Origin: Aquitalea sp. LB_tupeE
GTDB lineage: Bacteria; Pseudomonadota; Gammaproteobacteria; Burkholderiales; Chromobacteriaceae
DNA: 64,000 nt
NCBI RefSeq assembly: GCF_013391415.1
Contig: NZ_JACAXB010000018.1
Coordinates: 1 to 64,000, forward strand
Direction of reading: 5' to 3'
Made by a program: the position numbers and the translations under genes
In this document: piece by piece, positions 1 to 9,009 of the stretch
Layout: every line of letters begins with the position of its first letter
Numbering within the stretch: position 1 is the first letter of the stretch
The notes under the pieces: generated by a model
Databases searched by the model: none
What the model saw: only the letters and a program-made list of their open reading frames with translations
What the model was told of the DNA's origin: nothing

Positions 1-200
1 CAGGCGTCCGGGCGGGTTGATGACGTTGGCAATCATCAAAGCGCGCGCGGTGGCAGGGCTATCAGATGGGGAGGAGTTTGCGGGGGGAAAGGTCGAATTA
101 CTGTTACGAATTCTGCCGCATAAAGAGGGGGAGCACGGCAGGCGGCCCGGCAGCGATGCTGCAGAACCGTCGCTGCTTTGCGGGATCGTGCTTGCGCGGC

Positions 201-1106
201 TCAGGACTCCAGCGCGGTGTGTAGTTGTTGCTGCAGCAACTGCAAAAACTGGCTGACGGCGGGGGGCAGGCGGCGGTCCTGCATGATCATCAGTTGCAGC
301 TGTCTTTGTTGCAGCAGCGGTTCGTCGATGTTTTTTGCCAGCAGCTTGCTGCATTCCGGCAGGCCGTGAATGGCCAGGCGGCTGCCCAGCGCAATGGTGT
401 CGGTGTGGGCGGCAAAGCGGTGCAGGGTGCTGGAGTGGCCGCTGCTTAGCAGCGGGCTGAATACCTTGCCCTGTGCGCTGAAGCTCCATTCCAGCAATTG
501 CCGCACGGTATTGCCGCGCTCCAGGATAGCCAGCGGATAACGGGCAAGGTCTTCCAGGCTTAATTCCTCTTGTCCGGCCAGCGGGTGGCCGGGACGCAGC
601 AGTGCACATACCGGTGCCGCGTGTTGCAACACCAGGTTCAGGCCCGGGGTGTGTTCTACAGCAAAGCTCAGTCCGATGTCGGCTTCCCCAGTACTGACCC
701 AGTGCTGTACCTGCTCCGGGTTGCCGCATTCCAGGGTAAAGCGGGTGGTAGGGTATTGTTGGTGATAGACCCGCATCACATCTGGTAAAAAAGCATGGGT
801 AAAACCATCGGTGCTGGCCAGACGAACTATGTCATTGACATTGCCATAATGAGCTGAAATTTCCCGCAAAACCAACTCCGCATCCAGTAATGCACGCCGT
901 GCATGTGCGGCCAGTAGTTCCCCGGCTTCGGTCAGTACCATGCCACGTGCTTGACGCTCGAAAAGCAGTGTGCCGGTTTCTTGTTCCAGCTTGGCAATTT
1001 GCCGGCTGATGGCTGACACCGCAACTTGCAGGTTTTCTGCTGCAGCACCCAAAGAACCACAACGCGCTACTTCAACAAAATATCTCAGTGCAATGCCATG
1101 CAGCAT
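201..1106 (-). CDS. LysR-family transcriptional regulator
   Basis: A 301-residue LysR regulator. The N-terminal winged helix is clear (residues about 1-60, including AAENLQVAVSAISRQIAKLE), followed by a substrate-binding co-inducer domain. The ATG at 1106 is preferred over an upstream in-frame ATG at 1139 because it follows a good GAGGAGA ribosome site and starts at the usual family position. It is divergent from the M20 peptidase and MHS permease, which suggests it controls them in response to the transported compound or peptide. The inducer cannot be told from sequence. Family assignment is firm; the target is inference from the divergent arrangement and the palindromes in between. Confidence 0.93.
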   Translation of the reverse strand: MLHGIALRYFVEVARCGSLGAAAENLQVAVSAISRQIAKLEQETGTLLFERQARGMVLTEAGELLAAHARRALLDAELVLREISAHYGNVNDIVRLASTDGFTHAFLPDVMRVYHQQYPTTRFTLECGNPEQVQHWVSTGEADIGLSFAVEHTPGLNLVLQHAAPVCALLRPGHPLAGQEELSLEDLARYPLAILERGNTVRQLLEWSFSAQGKVFSPLLSSGHSSTLHRFAAHTDTIALGSRLAIHGLPECSKLLAKNIDEPLLQQRQLQLMIMQDRRLPPAVSQFLQLLQQQLHTALES

Positions 1107-1119
1107 CCTGTCTCCTCTA

Positions 1120-1155
1120 TTGCCATTTTGGCAAATCAACTTGCTTAAATGGCAA
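1120..1155. promoter_or_regulatory. Paired palindromes, probable LysR operator
   Basis: TTGCCATTTTGGCAA (1120-1134) and TTGCTTAAATGGCAA (1141-1155) are both dyads of TTGC-N-GCAA form and lie 21 bp apart, two helical turns, between the divergent LysR and M20 genes. Both fit the T-N11-A shape of LysR sites. Binding by the adjacent regulator is inferred. Confidence 0.6.
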
Positions 1156-1238
1156 TAATGTCAATTGTCATCAATGATTTGGCGTTCTTAGACTGCACCA
1201 GCCATTCAACGTTAAACAAGGTGCGAGGTAAGAAATCG

Positions 1239-2684
1239 ATGACGCAAATACATGCTCAACGCACGGACGCAATTGCCAAGTCCCAAGCCTATTTCGATCA
1301 AGGTGGTTTATTGGGCGATCTACAACGCCGGGTGGGCTTTCATACCGAAAGCCAGGAACCGGCACAGGCGGCCACCCATCTGGCCTATTTCCAGCAGGAG
1401 CTGATACCCAGCTTGCAAGGCATTGGTTTCCAGTGCCGGATACTGGACAACCCGGTGGCACCACTGGCGCCCTTCCTGCTGGCAGAACGGCACGAGGCCG
1501 ATGATTTGCCCACGGTGCTGAGTTATGGCCATGCCGACGTGGTACGCGGTGATGATGCGCATTGGCGCAGCGGCCTGAGCCCCTGGCAAGTGACGGTGGA
1601 GGAGGGGCGTTGGTATGGCCGTGGCACGGCGGATAACAAGGGTCAGCACTCCATCAATCTGGCTGCGTTGGACGCAGTCAGACAAAGCAGGGGTGACAGG
1701 CTGGGTTTCAACTGCAAATGGCTGTTTGAAAGCGGCGAGGAAATCGGCTCGCCCGGTTTGCGCGAAATCTGCCTGCAAGAACAGGCCACCTTGCGAGCGG
1801 ATGTCTTCATTGCTTCGGACGGGCCACGGGTCAGTGCCGAGCGGCCGACCTTGTTTCTGGGGTCGCGCGGCAATGTGTTGTTTGAATTGAATGTGCTGCT
1901 GCGTGAAGGCGGCCATCACTCCGGCAATTGGGGCGGGGCACTGCGTAACCCGGCCGTGGTGCTGGCACACGCGCTTTCCTGTCTGGTGGATGCGCACGGG
2001 GTGATTCAGGTGCCCGGCCTGCGGCCGCCACCGCTGGACGAGCGGGTGCGCCGTGCACTGGCTGGTTTGCCACTGGCTGGTGAGCCCGGCAGCCCGGCGG
2101 TGGATACCGACTGGGGCGAACCGGGCCTGACGCCGCTGGAGCGGGTAATAGGCTGGAATGCGCTGGAAGTGCTGGCGCTGGAGTCCGGCAATGCCCGCAA
2201 ACCGGTGAATGCGATTCCACCCAGCGCCAAGGCGGTGTGCCAACTGCGCTTTGTCGTGGGGACGGATTGGCGCCATACCCGGCAGCATATCGCGTCGCAC
2301 TTGCAGCAGCATGGGCTGGAACATGTGCAGGTGCGCATTCTGTCCAGTTCTGCGGCTACCCGGCTGCCGCTGGACCACCCCTGGGTGGAGTGGGCGCTGG
2401 CGTCCATCCGCCATAGCACCGGCCAGCCTGCCGCCTTGCTACCCAATCTGGGCGGCACGGTACCGAATGATGCCTTTGCCGACATTCTGGGCCTGCCCAC
2501 CTTGTGGTTGCCGCACTCCTATCCTGGCTGTGCGCAACATGCGCCCAACGAGCACCTGTTGGCGCCGGTGGCGCGTCAGGCGCTGGGGCTGATGGCTGGC
2601 ATCTGGTGGGATCTGGGCGAGCAGGGCAGCCAGTTGGTCGCCCAGGCCAGGGCCTACACAGGAGAACACCATGTCAACCGCTAA
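1239..2684 (+). CDS. M20-family metallopeptidase (ArgE/DapE/CPG2-like)
   Basis: A 481-residue zinc-dependent amidohydrolase or dipeptidase of the M20 family, probably cytoplasmic as no signal peptide is seen. The metal and catalytic motifs are present in order: SYGHADVV (first metal His and catalytic Asp), GRGTADNKG (bridging Asp), FESGEEIGSPG (catalytic Glu pair), and a dimerisation-domain HHSGNWGG. The ATG at 1239 is chosen because GAGGTAAG lies just upstream; an ATG at 1149 would add a 30-residue tail unlike the family. Its 3' end overlaps the permease by 14 bp, so the two are translationally coupled: uptake of a conjugated amino acid or peptide followed by hydrolysis is the likely role. 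Substrate unknown. Confidence 0.9.
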   Translation: MTQIHAQRTDAIAKSQAYFDQGGLLGDLQRRVGFHTESQEPAQAATHLAYFQQELIPSLQGIGFQCRILDNPVAPLAPFLLAERHEADDLPTVLSYGHADVVRGDDAHWRSGLSPWQVTVEEGRWYGRGTADNKGQHSINLAALDAVRQSRGDRLGFNCKWLFESGEEIGSPGLREICLQEQATLRADVFIASDGPRVSAERPTLFLGSRGNVLFELNVLLREGGHHSGNWGGALRNPAVVLAHALSCLVDAHGVIQVPGLRPPPLDERVRRALAGLPLAGEPGSPAVDTDWGEPGLTPLERVIGWNALEVLALESGNARKPVNAIPPSAKAVCQLRFVVGTDWRHTRQHIASHLQQHGLEHVQVRILSSSAATRLPLDHPWVEWALASIRHSTGQPAALLPNLGGTVPNDAFADILGLPTLWLPHSYPGCAQHAPNEHLLAPVARQALGLMAGIWWDLGEQGSQLVAQARAYTGEHHVNR

Positions 2685-3948
2685 ACCCATCAGCCTGACC
2701 CGCATTGTGCTGGCTACTTCCATCGGCAATGCGCTGGAATGGTTTGACATTGCTATCTATGCGTTTTTTGCCGTTTATATCGCCAACAATTTTTTCCCGG
2801 CGGGGAATGAAACTGCCTCCATGCTGCTGACCTTCAGTTCGTTTGGTGCCTCCTACCTGATCCGGCCTTTGGGCGGGGTGGTACTGGGCAGCTATGCCGA
2901 CCGCCATGGCCGCAAGGCCGCGCTGCTGCTGACGGTCAGCCTGATGTTGGTGGGAACCGCCATCATCGCCCTGCTACCCACTTATGCGCAGATTGGCGTG
3001 GCTGCGCCCATCGGCATTTTTCTGGCGCGCCTGATTCAGGGCTTTTCCGCGGGTGGCGAGTTTGGCGCGTCCACGGCCATGCTGATCGAGCATGCACCGC
3101 ACCGCCGGGGTTTTCTCGCCAGCTGGCAGTTTGCCACCCAGGGCTTGTCCACCGTGCTGGCTTCGCTGTTTGGTTACGGCCTGGTCAAGCTGTTGACGCA
3201 CGACGAACTGCTGGCCTGGGGCTGGCGCATTCCCTTCTTCTTTGGCTTGCTGATTGGCCCGGCAGGATTGCTGATGCGGCGCTATCTGGACGATGCGCAT
3301 AGCTTCAAGGAAGCCGAGCACACCGCCACGCCGGTGCGTGATGTCCTGCTCAGCCAGAAAAGCATGGTGCTGGCGGCCATTGGCGTGATTACCGTGTCCA
3401 CTGCAGTCAGTTACATGCTGCAATACGTGCCCACCTTTGCCATCCGTCAGCTGAAGATGGATGCCGCCACCGGTTTTGCCGCCAGCATCCTGGCCGGGGT
3501 GATCCTCACCGTGGTGACGCCGTTTTCCGGCTGGCTGTCCGACCGCATCGGGCGGCTCAAACAAATGGCGATGGCCGGTATGCTGTTTGCCCTCACTATT
3601 TACCCGGTGTTCCTGTATGGGTCCATGAGCGGCAGCGCCTGGGCCTTGTATGTGCTGGTGGGCTGGCTGGCCTTGCTCAAGTCCATTTACTTTGGCGCCT
3701 TGCCCGCGCTGATGTCGGAAATCTTCCCGCCTGCCACCCGTGCCACTGGCATGGCCATTGGCTATAACGTGGGCGTGACAGTGTTTGGCGGCTTTGCGCC
3801 GGCCATCATCGTGTGGCTGATCAGCGCGACCGGCAGCAATCAGGCTCCCAGCTTTTACCTGATGTTCACCACCCTCATCAGCCTGGCGGCGCTGGCGTAT
3901 ATCGCGCAAAGCCGACGCGCGCCGCAAGTGCAGCCGTCTGCCGCCTGA
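2671..3948 (+). CDS. MFS transporter, metabolite:H+ symporter (MHS) type
   Basis: A 425-residue, 12-helix inner membrane permease. The start GNALEWFDIAIYAFF and the loop 2-3 signature SYADRHGRKAAL are typical of the MHS branch (citrate, ketoglutarate, proline/betaine transporters). RLIQGFSAGGEFGAST is the second family hallmark. It overlaps the M20 peptidase gene by 14 bp and should be co-transcribed with it. It probably imports the substrate of that hydrolase, or a related organic acid. The exact substrate cannot be assigned from sequence. Confidence 0.9.
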   Translation: MSTAKPISLTRIVLATSIGNALEWFDIAIYAFFAVYIANNFFPAGNETASMLLTFSSFGASYLIRPLGGVVLGSYADRHGRKAALLLTVSLMLVGTAIIALLPTYAQIGVAAPIGIFLARLIQGFSAGGEFGASTAMLIEHAPHRRGFLASWQFATQGLSTVLASLFGYGLVKLLTHDELLAWGWRIPFFFGLLIGPAGLLMRRYLDDAHSFKEAEHTATPVRDVLLSQKSMVLAAIGVITVSTAVSYMLQYVPTFAIRQLKMDAATGFAASILAGVILTVVTPFSGWLSDRIGRLKQMAMAGMLFALTIYPVFLYGSMSGSAWALYVLVGWLALLKSIYFGALPALMSEIFPPATRATGMAIGYNVGVTVFGGFAPAIIVWLISATGSNQAPSFYLMFTTLISLAALAYIAQSRRAPQVQPSAA

Positions 3949-3952
3949 GTAT

Positions 3953-3980
3953 GGGGGGATGCACGTGCGTGCGTCCCCCC
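3953..3980 (+). terminator. Strong hairpin between permease and jetA-like gene
   Basis: GGGGGGATGCAC (3953-3964) pairs with GTGCGTCCCCCC (3969-3980) around a 4-nt loop, with a single T.G wobble. It begins five bases after the permease stop and ends four bases before the first ATG of the SMC operon. There is no T tract, so it may be a weak terminator or a translational control element rather than a classic intrinsic terminator. Confidence 0.55.
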
Positions 3981-3984
3981 AGTC

Positions 3985-5334
3985 ATGCAAGATGCGTTGA
4001 CTTACCCCCGTCCGGCCTTGGACAATCCGCTTTTGCTTTCTCATGCCGGAATGTCATTGGAATCGCTCGCCGACTTTTTCCAGCCGGGCATTGCGCCGGA
4101 TTCGCTGTCTGCGGTCAATCGCCTGCAACAGGCCTGGCCGTATTTGTCCGTGTTTGTCACGCTGTTTCGCGGTGGCGACGAGGAGGTGCTGATGCGCCTC
4201 CTGGTGCTGCGCGAGCTGGGCAGCCGTGCCGACGCCCCGCGCTGGACGCCGCAGGAAATCGCCCAGCGTTTTGCCTACCTCAACGACACCAAGCTGGCCA
4301 CCATTCTGGGCCGCCTGCGCGAAGGCGAATTGCTGGTGTACGACAGCGATGGCGGCCAGTACCAGCTGTCCGAAGGCGCACGCGTGGCGCTGGCAGCGCT
4401 GGCCACCTTGATTGATTTTGCCGGTGATGATGTCGAACTAGGCTACCTCACCAGCCAGGTGGCCGCCGGGCAGGCGGTGGGGCAGTTGTCGGACGACGCG
4501 CTCAAGCACTTGCTGGCGCGGCTTAACGAGCTGTATGGCGAGTTTGAAGAAGCGCTGGAGTCGCAATCGGAATTCCGCATCCGCGCTGCCCAGCATAGGC
4601 TGGAAGCCGTATGGCGCTGGGTGGCCAAATCGACAGAAGTGATTCGCAGCCTGACTGCCGACGACACGCTCAGCCTGTCCGCGCTGAATCAGGCGCAGGC
4701 GGTGGCCTTGGCGCAAAGCCGCATGCTGGCGCTGGCCGGTACTTTCGAGCGCCGCCTGGCGCAGCTGGCCGCGCAGCGCGTGCATCTGGGCAGTTCTGGC
4801 CTCACCTCTACCGATATTGCCGACTGGCTGCGCCGTCAAGCGGTAGGCCAACTGGCCGATCAACTGAGCGGCTGCCTGTCCATCAACCCGGAACCGGCCT
4901 TCATCGCCACGCCAGAGCTGGCCGATATGGCGGAATTCGAGCTGCTGGCCCGCGAACGCGCCAAGGCGGGCAATACCAGCTTGCCCGGCAGCGTGGCCGC
5001 GCCCTTGTCCGGCGAGCTGGAAGTAGAGCGCCTGTTTGCTGCCGAAGCCATGTACGACGAACTGCTCACCCTGGGCCTGCAACTGGGTGAGAGCGGTGCC
5101 GACCACATCCCCATCCAGCAGGCAGTGCTGGCCGACAGCTACAACGAAACGGCTTACCGGCTGTCCTTGCTGTCCTTGATTGGCGATCCGGAAAGCCATG
5201 GCGATGCCAGCATCGTGGCGGCGCTGGCCAAATTGCCGTTCACCCTGCACGGCGGCGAAGCCGTGATTGAACCCGAACACCCGGAAGTCGCCACGCTGTC
5301 TGATGCGCGCCTGCTTCCCCATACCCCGAATTAA
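3985..5334 (+). CDS. Wadjet/MksF-like kleisin subunit (JetA-like)
   Basis: First gene of a four-gene SMC operon; 449 residues. By position and architecture it corresponds to JetA/MksF, the kleisin that bridges the SMC heads. A winged-helix-like region lies at about residues 65-150 (EEVLMRLLVLRELG... through a DTKLATILGRLREGELLVYD stretch), followed by long helical segments consistent with coiled coil, and a C-terminal domain. No enzymatic motif is visible. The ATG at 3985 has no good ribosome site and follows a strong hairpin closely; a second ATG at 4051 is possible. Four bases separate its stop from the next gene. Assignment rests mostly on gene order with the unmistakable SMC and Toprim genes. 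Confidence 0.75.
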   Translation: MQDALTYPRPALDNPLLLSHAGMSLESLADFFQPGIAPDSLSAVNRLQQAWPYLSVFVTLFRGGDEEVLMRLLVLRELGSRADAPRWTPQEIAQRFAYLNDTKLATILGRLREGELLVYDSDGGQYQLSEGARVALAALATLIDFAGDDVELGYLTSQVAAGQAVGQLSDDALKHLLARLNELYGEFEEALESQSEFRIRAAQHRLEAVWRWVAKSTEVIRSLTADDTLSLSALNQAQAVALAQSRMLALAGTFERRLAQLAAQRVHLGSSGLTSTDIADWLRRQAVGQLADQLSGCLSINPEPAFIATPELADMAEFELLARERAKAGNTSLPGSVAAPLSGELEVERLFAAEAMYDELLTLGLQLGESGADHIPIQQAVLADSYNETAYRLSLLSLIGDPESHGDASIVAALAKLPFTLHGGEAVIEPEHPEVATLSDARLLPHTPN

Positions 5335-5337
5335 GCC

Positions 5338-6117
5338 ATGGAACAGCAACTGAAAACCCTCACCGCCCGTCTGCTGGCGCACCGTGTGGTGCCACGCGGC
5401 GATGCGCTGGCACGCAAGGCGCTGCTGGATGATATTTTCCGCCAGGAGCTGGACAAGCGGCTGGCCGATGTCGGCCTGCGGCTGGTGGAGAACCCCTATG
5501 CCGAGCACATTGCCGTCGCCCTGCTGCCAGAGATGACCGAGCCGGTATTCGGCAGCGGCGAAGCCTGGCTCAACAATAATCTGGGCCTGCCGCGTGACGG
5601 CGTGGCGCTGCTGGTGATCCTGTGGGCGCTGATCATCCTGCCCAAGCGTGAACGGCAGATTGCCCGCGTGGAAGCCGGGCGGGAAAACCAGTCCGATATG
5701 TTTGGCGCGCAAAAACCGCTGGAAACCGGCGAAGTCGTGTCCACCGGCGTATCGGAAGATGCGCTGTATGCCGACTTTGGCAAGGCGCTGGGCGGCCGTA
5801 CCCGTTTCAATGCCAATCTGGGACGGCTGGTGAACCTGGGCTTTGTGGTGCGGCGTAACAAATGGCTGGACGAAGGCCCGATGCTGGATTTGATGATCGA
5901 CTACAGCCAGCTGGCCCCGCGCATCATCGAAGGCGCGCTGTCCGAGGTACTGGGCCAGCGCCGCAGCCAGGCGGCCGACGCACTGGCCGACAAGACCGCC
6001 AGCGCCATCGCCCAGGCAGTACAGCCTACGGCGCTGGATGATGGCGCCAGCCTGTTTGACACTGCTGAAAGTCCCGAAGACGACACACAAGCCCCCGCGC
6101 AAGAGGAGGACCGCTGA
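5338..6117 (+). CDS. Wadjet/MksE-like KITE subunit (JetB-like)
   Basis: A 259-residue protein matching JetB/MksE, the small winged-helix partner that binds the kleisin in MukBEF-like condensins. Visible features are an N-terminal helical part, a hydrophobic segment GVALLVILWALIILPKRERQIAR at about residues 83-105, and a winged-helix-like end that reads NLGRLVNLGFVVRRNKWLDEGPMLDLMIDYSQLAPRI. The C-terminus is acidic and disordered. Its TGA overlaps the ATG of the SMC gene by one base (TGATG), indicating tight translational coupling. Sequence alone is weakly diagnostic; operon position carries the call. Confidence 0.72.
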   Translation: MEQQLKTLTARLLAHRVVPRGDALARKALLDDIFRQELDKRLADVGLRLVENPYAEHIAVALLPEMTEPVFGSGEAWLNNNLGLPRDGVALLVILWALIILPKRERQIARVEAGRENQSDMFGAQKPLETGEVVSTGVSEDALYADFGKALGGRTRFNANLGRLVNLGFVVRRNKWLDEGPMLDLMIDYSQLAPRIIEGALSEVLGQRRSQAADALADKTASAIAQAVQPTALDDGASLFDTAESPEDDTQAPAQEEDR

Positions 6118-8936
6118 TGTTCCAGATGAAATCGGTAGAAATGGTGCACTGGGACTTCTGGCAACGGCTGGCCGTGCCGCTGGACGCGCAGATTGTCACC
6201 ATCATCGGCCCCAATGGTTCGGGCAAAACCACCTTGCTGGATGCCATGCGCACCCTGCTGGCCATCAAATGCTCCGGCAAGCGCGACTACAAGCGCTATG
6301 TGCGTAACAACCGCGAGCCCTTTGCTTATCTGCGTGGCGTGGTGGACAACCCGCGTCGCCCGTCTGGCGGGCTCTATCCCACGCCCTTCTTTCCCATCGT
6401 CAGCGATGCCGTGACGCTGCTGTGCCGCATCAAGAAGCAGGGCGGCGACTGGGTGCGCCATTACGCCATTCTGGACGGCGATGTGCCGCTGGAACTGGCC
6501 GAGGCGCAAGCGCAATGGCTGGGGGTGCAGGAATACCGCCGCCGGCTGGAAGTGGCTGGCCTCACCCCGGCCGTGGGCGAGGTGCTGGCGCTGGAGCAGG
6601 GCGATACCGACAAGCTGACCGAATACAGCCCCAAACAATTGCTGGACCTGGTGTTCCAGGTATTCGGCGACAAGGACGTGCTGGACAACTACCAGCGCGC
6701 CCGCGACGAACAACGCGCCACCGAGCTGGAACTGGAAGCGCTCACCCGGCAGGAAGAAGCACTGGAAGCGCGGGTGGAAACCATGAAAACCCGTGCCGGG
6801 CGTTTTCTGGAATGGCGTCAGCTCAGCCAGACCATCCGCCGCCTGCAGGACGAGGCCCTGCCGGTGCTGGCCTATCTGGATGGCAAGAGCGCGCTGGGCC
6901 AGACCTGGCAAAACTACCGTGCCGCTTACGGCCAGCTCAGCCGCACCCGGCGCGAACATCACGACACCTTGCAACTGGTGGCCAAGCTCAAGGCCGCCGA
7001 AGTGGCCGCTGGCGAAGCACGCCAGGCGGCTGAACAAGCCCGCTTGCAGGCGCAGGAGCAGTTCATGGCCGCCAAGGCCGAACACGCCAGCGTCAGCGGC
7101 CAGCTGAAAGAGCGCGACCGCCTGCAAGCCCTGGCCAGCCGCGAATACGGTGCCGATGCCGCTGCGCTGTCCGACAAGCTGTCCGGCCTGCGTGGTGAAA
7201 CCGAGCAACTCAAAGACGGTCTGCGTGAGCTGAACCGTCAGCGTATCGACCTGAAAAACCATGTCGAGGCACTGGAAATCGGCCGTGGCCGCTCGCCGGA
7301 AGAAGTGCGCCAGTTCAAGGCAGCGCTGGACGAGGCCAATATTGGTCACGCCATGTTGTCCGACATCATCGAGGTGATGGACGCTGGCTGGCAGGGCGCG
7401 GTGGAAGCCATGCTGCGCCCCTACCGTCATGTGGTGCTGCTGGAAAATCCACAGCAAAAGGGCGAGGCCTGGCGCTTGGGCGAAAAACTGCGTTTCCGCC
7501 ATTTTGTAGTGCCGGAACGCAGCAGCCCGCCGCCCGCACGCAAGGGCAGCCTGCTGGAAGTGATCCGCTTTTCTGCCAATGCACCGGACTGGCTGTACCA
7601 GCAGCTGAACAAGGTTAGCCGGGTGGAAAACGCCCAGGCGGGCGCTGCTGTGGATGGCGACTGGATTACCCGCGACGGTTACTTCCGCGAACGACGCGGT
7701 GCGCGCCATATCGGTGTGGCCGCGCATGAATTCGCCTTTGGCGAAGGTGCCCGTCAGTCGCGCCTGCTGGCGCTGCGTGACGAGCTGAAGCAGCTGAACG
7801 TGCGCATTCTGGCCGACGAAGAACGGCTGGTGACCATCACCCGCGAAGCGGCCGGCCTGGCCGAATATCTGGGCGGCATGGACGCCATCCGCCAGCTGGA
7901 TAGCCGTGCCGAAGAATTTGCCGCACTGGCCGCCCGGCTGGACAGCCTGCAAGCCCAGCAGCAAGACTTGGGCGCGCAACTGGCCGAAGCCAGTGCCACC
8001 AAGGATGCGGCAGACCAGCGCTACAGCGATGCGCGGCTGGAGCACGACCGCATCTGCCAGCGCGAACAGGAAAGCCTGTCGCGTTACGACGGCAAGCGTC
8101 AGGAAGTGGAAAACAGCCGCCGCCAGCTGCGCCGCCTGCTGGCCGAACTGCGCGAGTGGGCCGAGCGCCTGCCCGCCGATGCCCTGGCCGCCGAGCATGT
8201 GGCCGCGCTGGAAGAGGAATACGAAAGCGCCGCCGATGCGCGCCACCAGCTGAATTACCTGCAAGAGCGGCTGCAAGGCGGCGAATGGGAAACCGACGAG
8301 TCGGTACTGGCGCTGCGCGACAAGCTGGCCGACGACCTGGCGCAGATCGACCGCGAACGCCAGCGCCGCCAGAGCGAGGTGGACCGCTCGCGCGAGCTCA
8401 CCGACGATGCCCGCGCTGCTTATATGGGCAAGCTGCGCGCCACGGTGCGGGCTTATGGTGGCAATATCAAGCGCCTGGGCGAGCTGGCCGGTATCGGGGT
8501 GGATGTGGAACTGCCCACGCTGGAAAACGACGACGCCGCGCTGGCGCAGGCCGGGCTGACGTTGCGCTTCAACTTCGACCAGAAGGGCCTGATGGGCATG
8601 AACGATGGCGAGGCTTCCGGCGGCCAGCAGGTGATGAAATCGCTGATTCTGCTGATTGGCCTGATGATGGACGAGGCCAATCCCTCCGGCTTTGTGTTCA
8701 TCGATGAACCCTTCGCCCACCTCGATATTTTCAACATCGACCGGGTGGCAGGCTTCCTCAAGGCCACCGAGGCGCAGTATCTGATCACCACGCCCAACAC
8801 CCATAACATCAATATCTTCGCGCCATCCGAACTGACGCTGGCCACCCGCAAAAAGCGGCCGGGCGAGCAATGGGCCCCACCCATCCTGCAAACCCGCCGC
8901 CGCGTGGATGCAGCGCAGTCCGACGCGCAGGCCTGA
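6117..8936 (+). CDS. SMC-like ATPase of a Wadjet/MksB-like complex (JetC-like)
   Basis: A 939-residue SMC-type ATPase, the motor of a predicted plasmid-restricting condensin. Walker A GPNGSGKTT is at residues 31-39, the ABC signature ASGGQQ near 831-836, and Walker B FVFIDEPFAHLD near 859-870, so both half-heads are intact. Between them lie two charged coiled-coil stretches flanking a central globular part at about 400-530 (from GHAMLSDIIEVMDAGWQGAV) that resembles a hinge. The protein is short next to MukB (about 1,490) and below what I recall for MksB/JetC, so the coiled-coil arms should be short. Housekeeping SMC function is less likely because a Toprim gene follows. Confidence 0.85.
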   Translation: MFQMKSVEMVHWDFWQRLAVPLDAQIVTIIGPNGSGKTTLLDAMRTLLAIKCSGKRDYKRYVRNNREPFAYLRGVVDNPRRPSGGLYPTPFFPIVSDAVTLLCRIKKQGGDWVRHYAILDGDVPLELAEAQAQWLGVQEYRRRLEVAGLTPAVGEVLALEQGDTDKLTEYSPKQLLDLVFQVFGDKDVLDNYQRARDEQRATELELEALTRQEEALEARVETMKTRAGRFLEWRQLSQTIRRLQDEALPVLAYLDGKSALGQTWQNYRAAYGQLSRTRREHHDTLQLVAKLKAAEVAAGEARQAAEQARLQAQEQFMAAKAEHASVSGQLKERDRLQALASREYGADAAALSDKLSGLRGETEQLKDGLRELNRQRIDLKNHVEALEIGRGRSPEEVRQFKAALDEANIGHAMLSDIIEVMDAGWQGAVEAMLRPYRHVVLLENPQQKGEAWRLGEKLRFRHFVVPERSSPPPARKGSLLEVIRFSANAPDWLYQQLNKVSRVENAQAGAAVDGDWITRDGYFRERRGARHIGVAAHEFAFGEGARQSRLLALRDELKQLNVRILADEERLVTITREAAGLAEYLGGMDAIRQLDSRAEEFAALAARLDSLQAQQQDLGAQLAEASATKDAADQRYSDARLEHDRICQREQESLSRYDGKRQEVENSRRQLRRLLAELREWAERLPADALAAEHVAALEEEYESAADARHQLNYLQERLQGGEWETDESVLALRDKLADDLAQIDRERQRRQSEVDRSRELTDDARAAYMGKLRATVRAYGGNIKRLGELAGIGVDVELPTLENDDAALAQAGLTLRFNFDQKGLMGMNDGEASGGQQVMKSLILLIGLMMDEANPSGFVFIDEPFAHLDIFNIDRVAGFLKATEAQYLITTPNTHNINIFAPSELTLATRKKRPGEQWAPPILQTRRRVDAAQSDAQA

Positions 8937-8942
8937 TGTAGT

Positions 8943-8973
8943 CGCCGGGCGGGAAACTTGTTGCTGCCCGGCG
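8943..8973 (+). other. Intercistronic hairpin between jetC- and jetD-like genes
   Basis: CGCCGGGC (8943-8950) pairs perfectly with GCCCGGCG (8966-8973) in the 73-bp gap after the SMC stop. With no T tract it looks like an mRNA stability or attenuation structure that could lower expression of the nuclease subunit relative to the other three. Confidence 0.45.
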
Positions 8974-9009
8974 GTCTACTCCTTTCACCCTTTACTCTGG
9001 CAGAACCCC

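Noticed and set aside
1-200. Short plus-strand frames at the left edge
   Set aside because: They overlap the 3' end of the LysR gene or lack start signals; too little sequence to judge a gene running off the edge.
5901-8891. Very long minus-strand frame across the SMC gene
   Set aside because: High-GC codon bias opens antisense frames; the plus-strand frame has complete SMC motifs.
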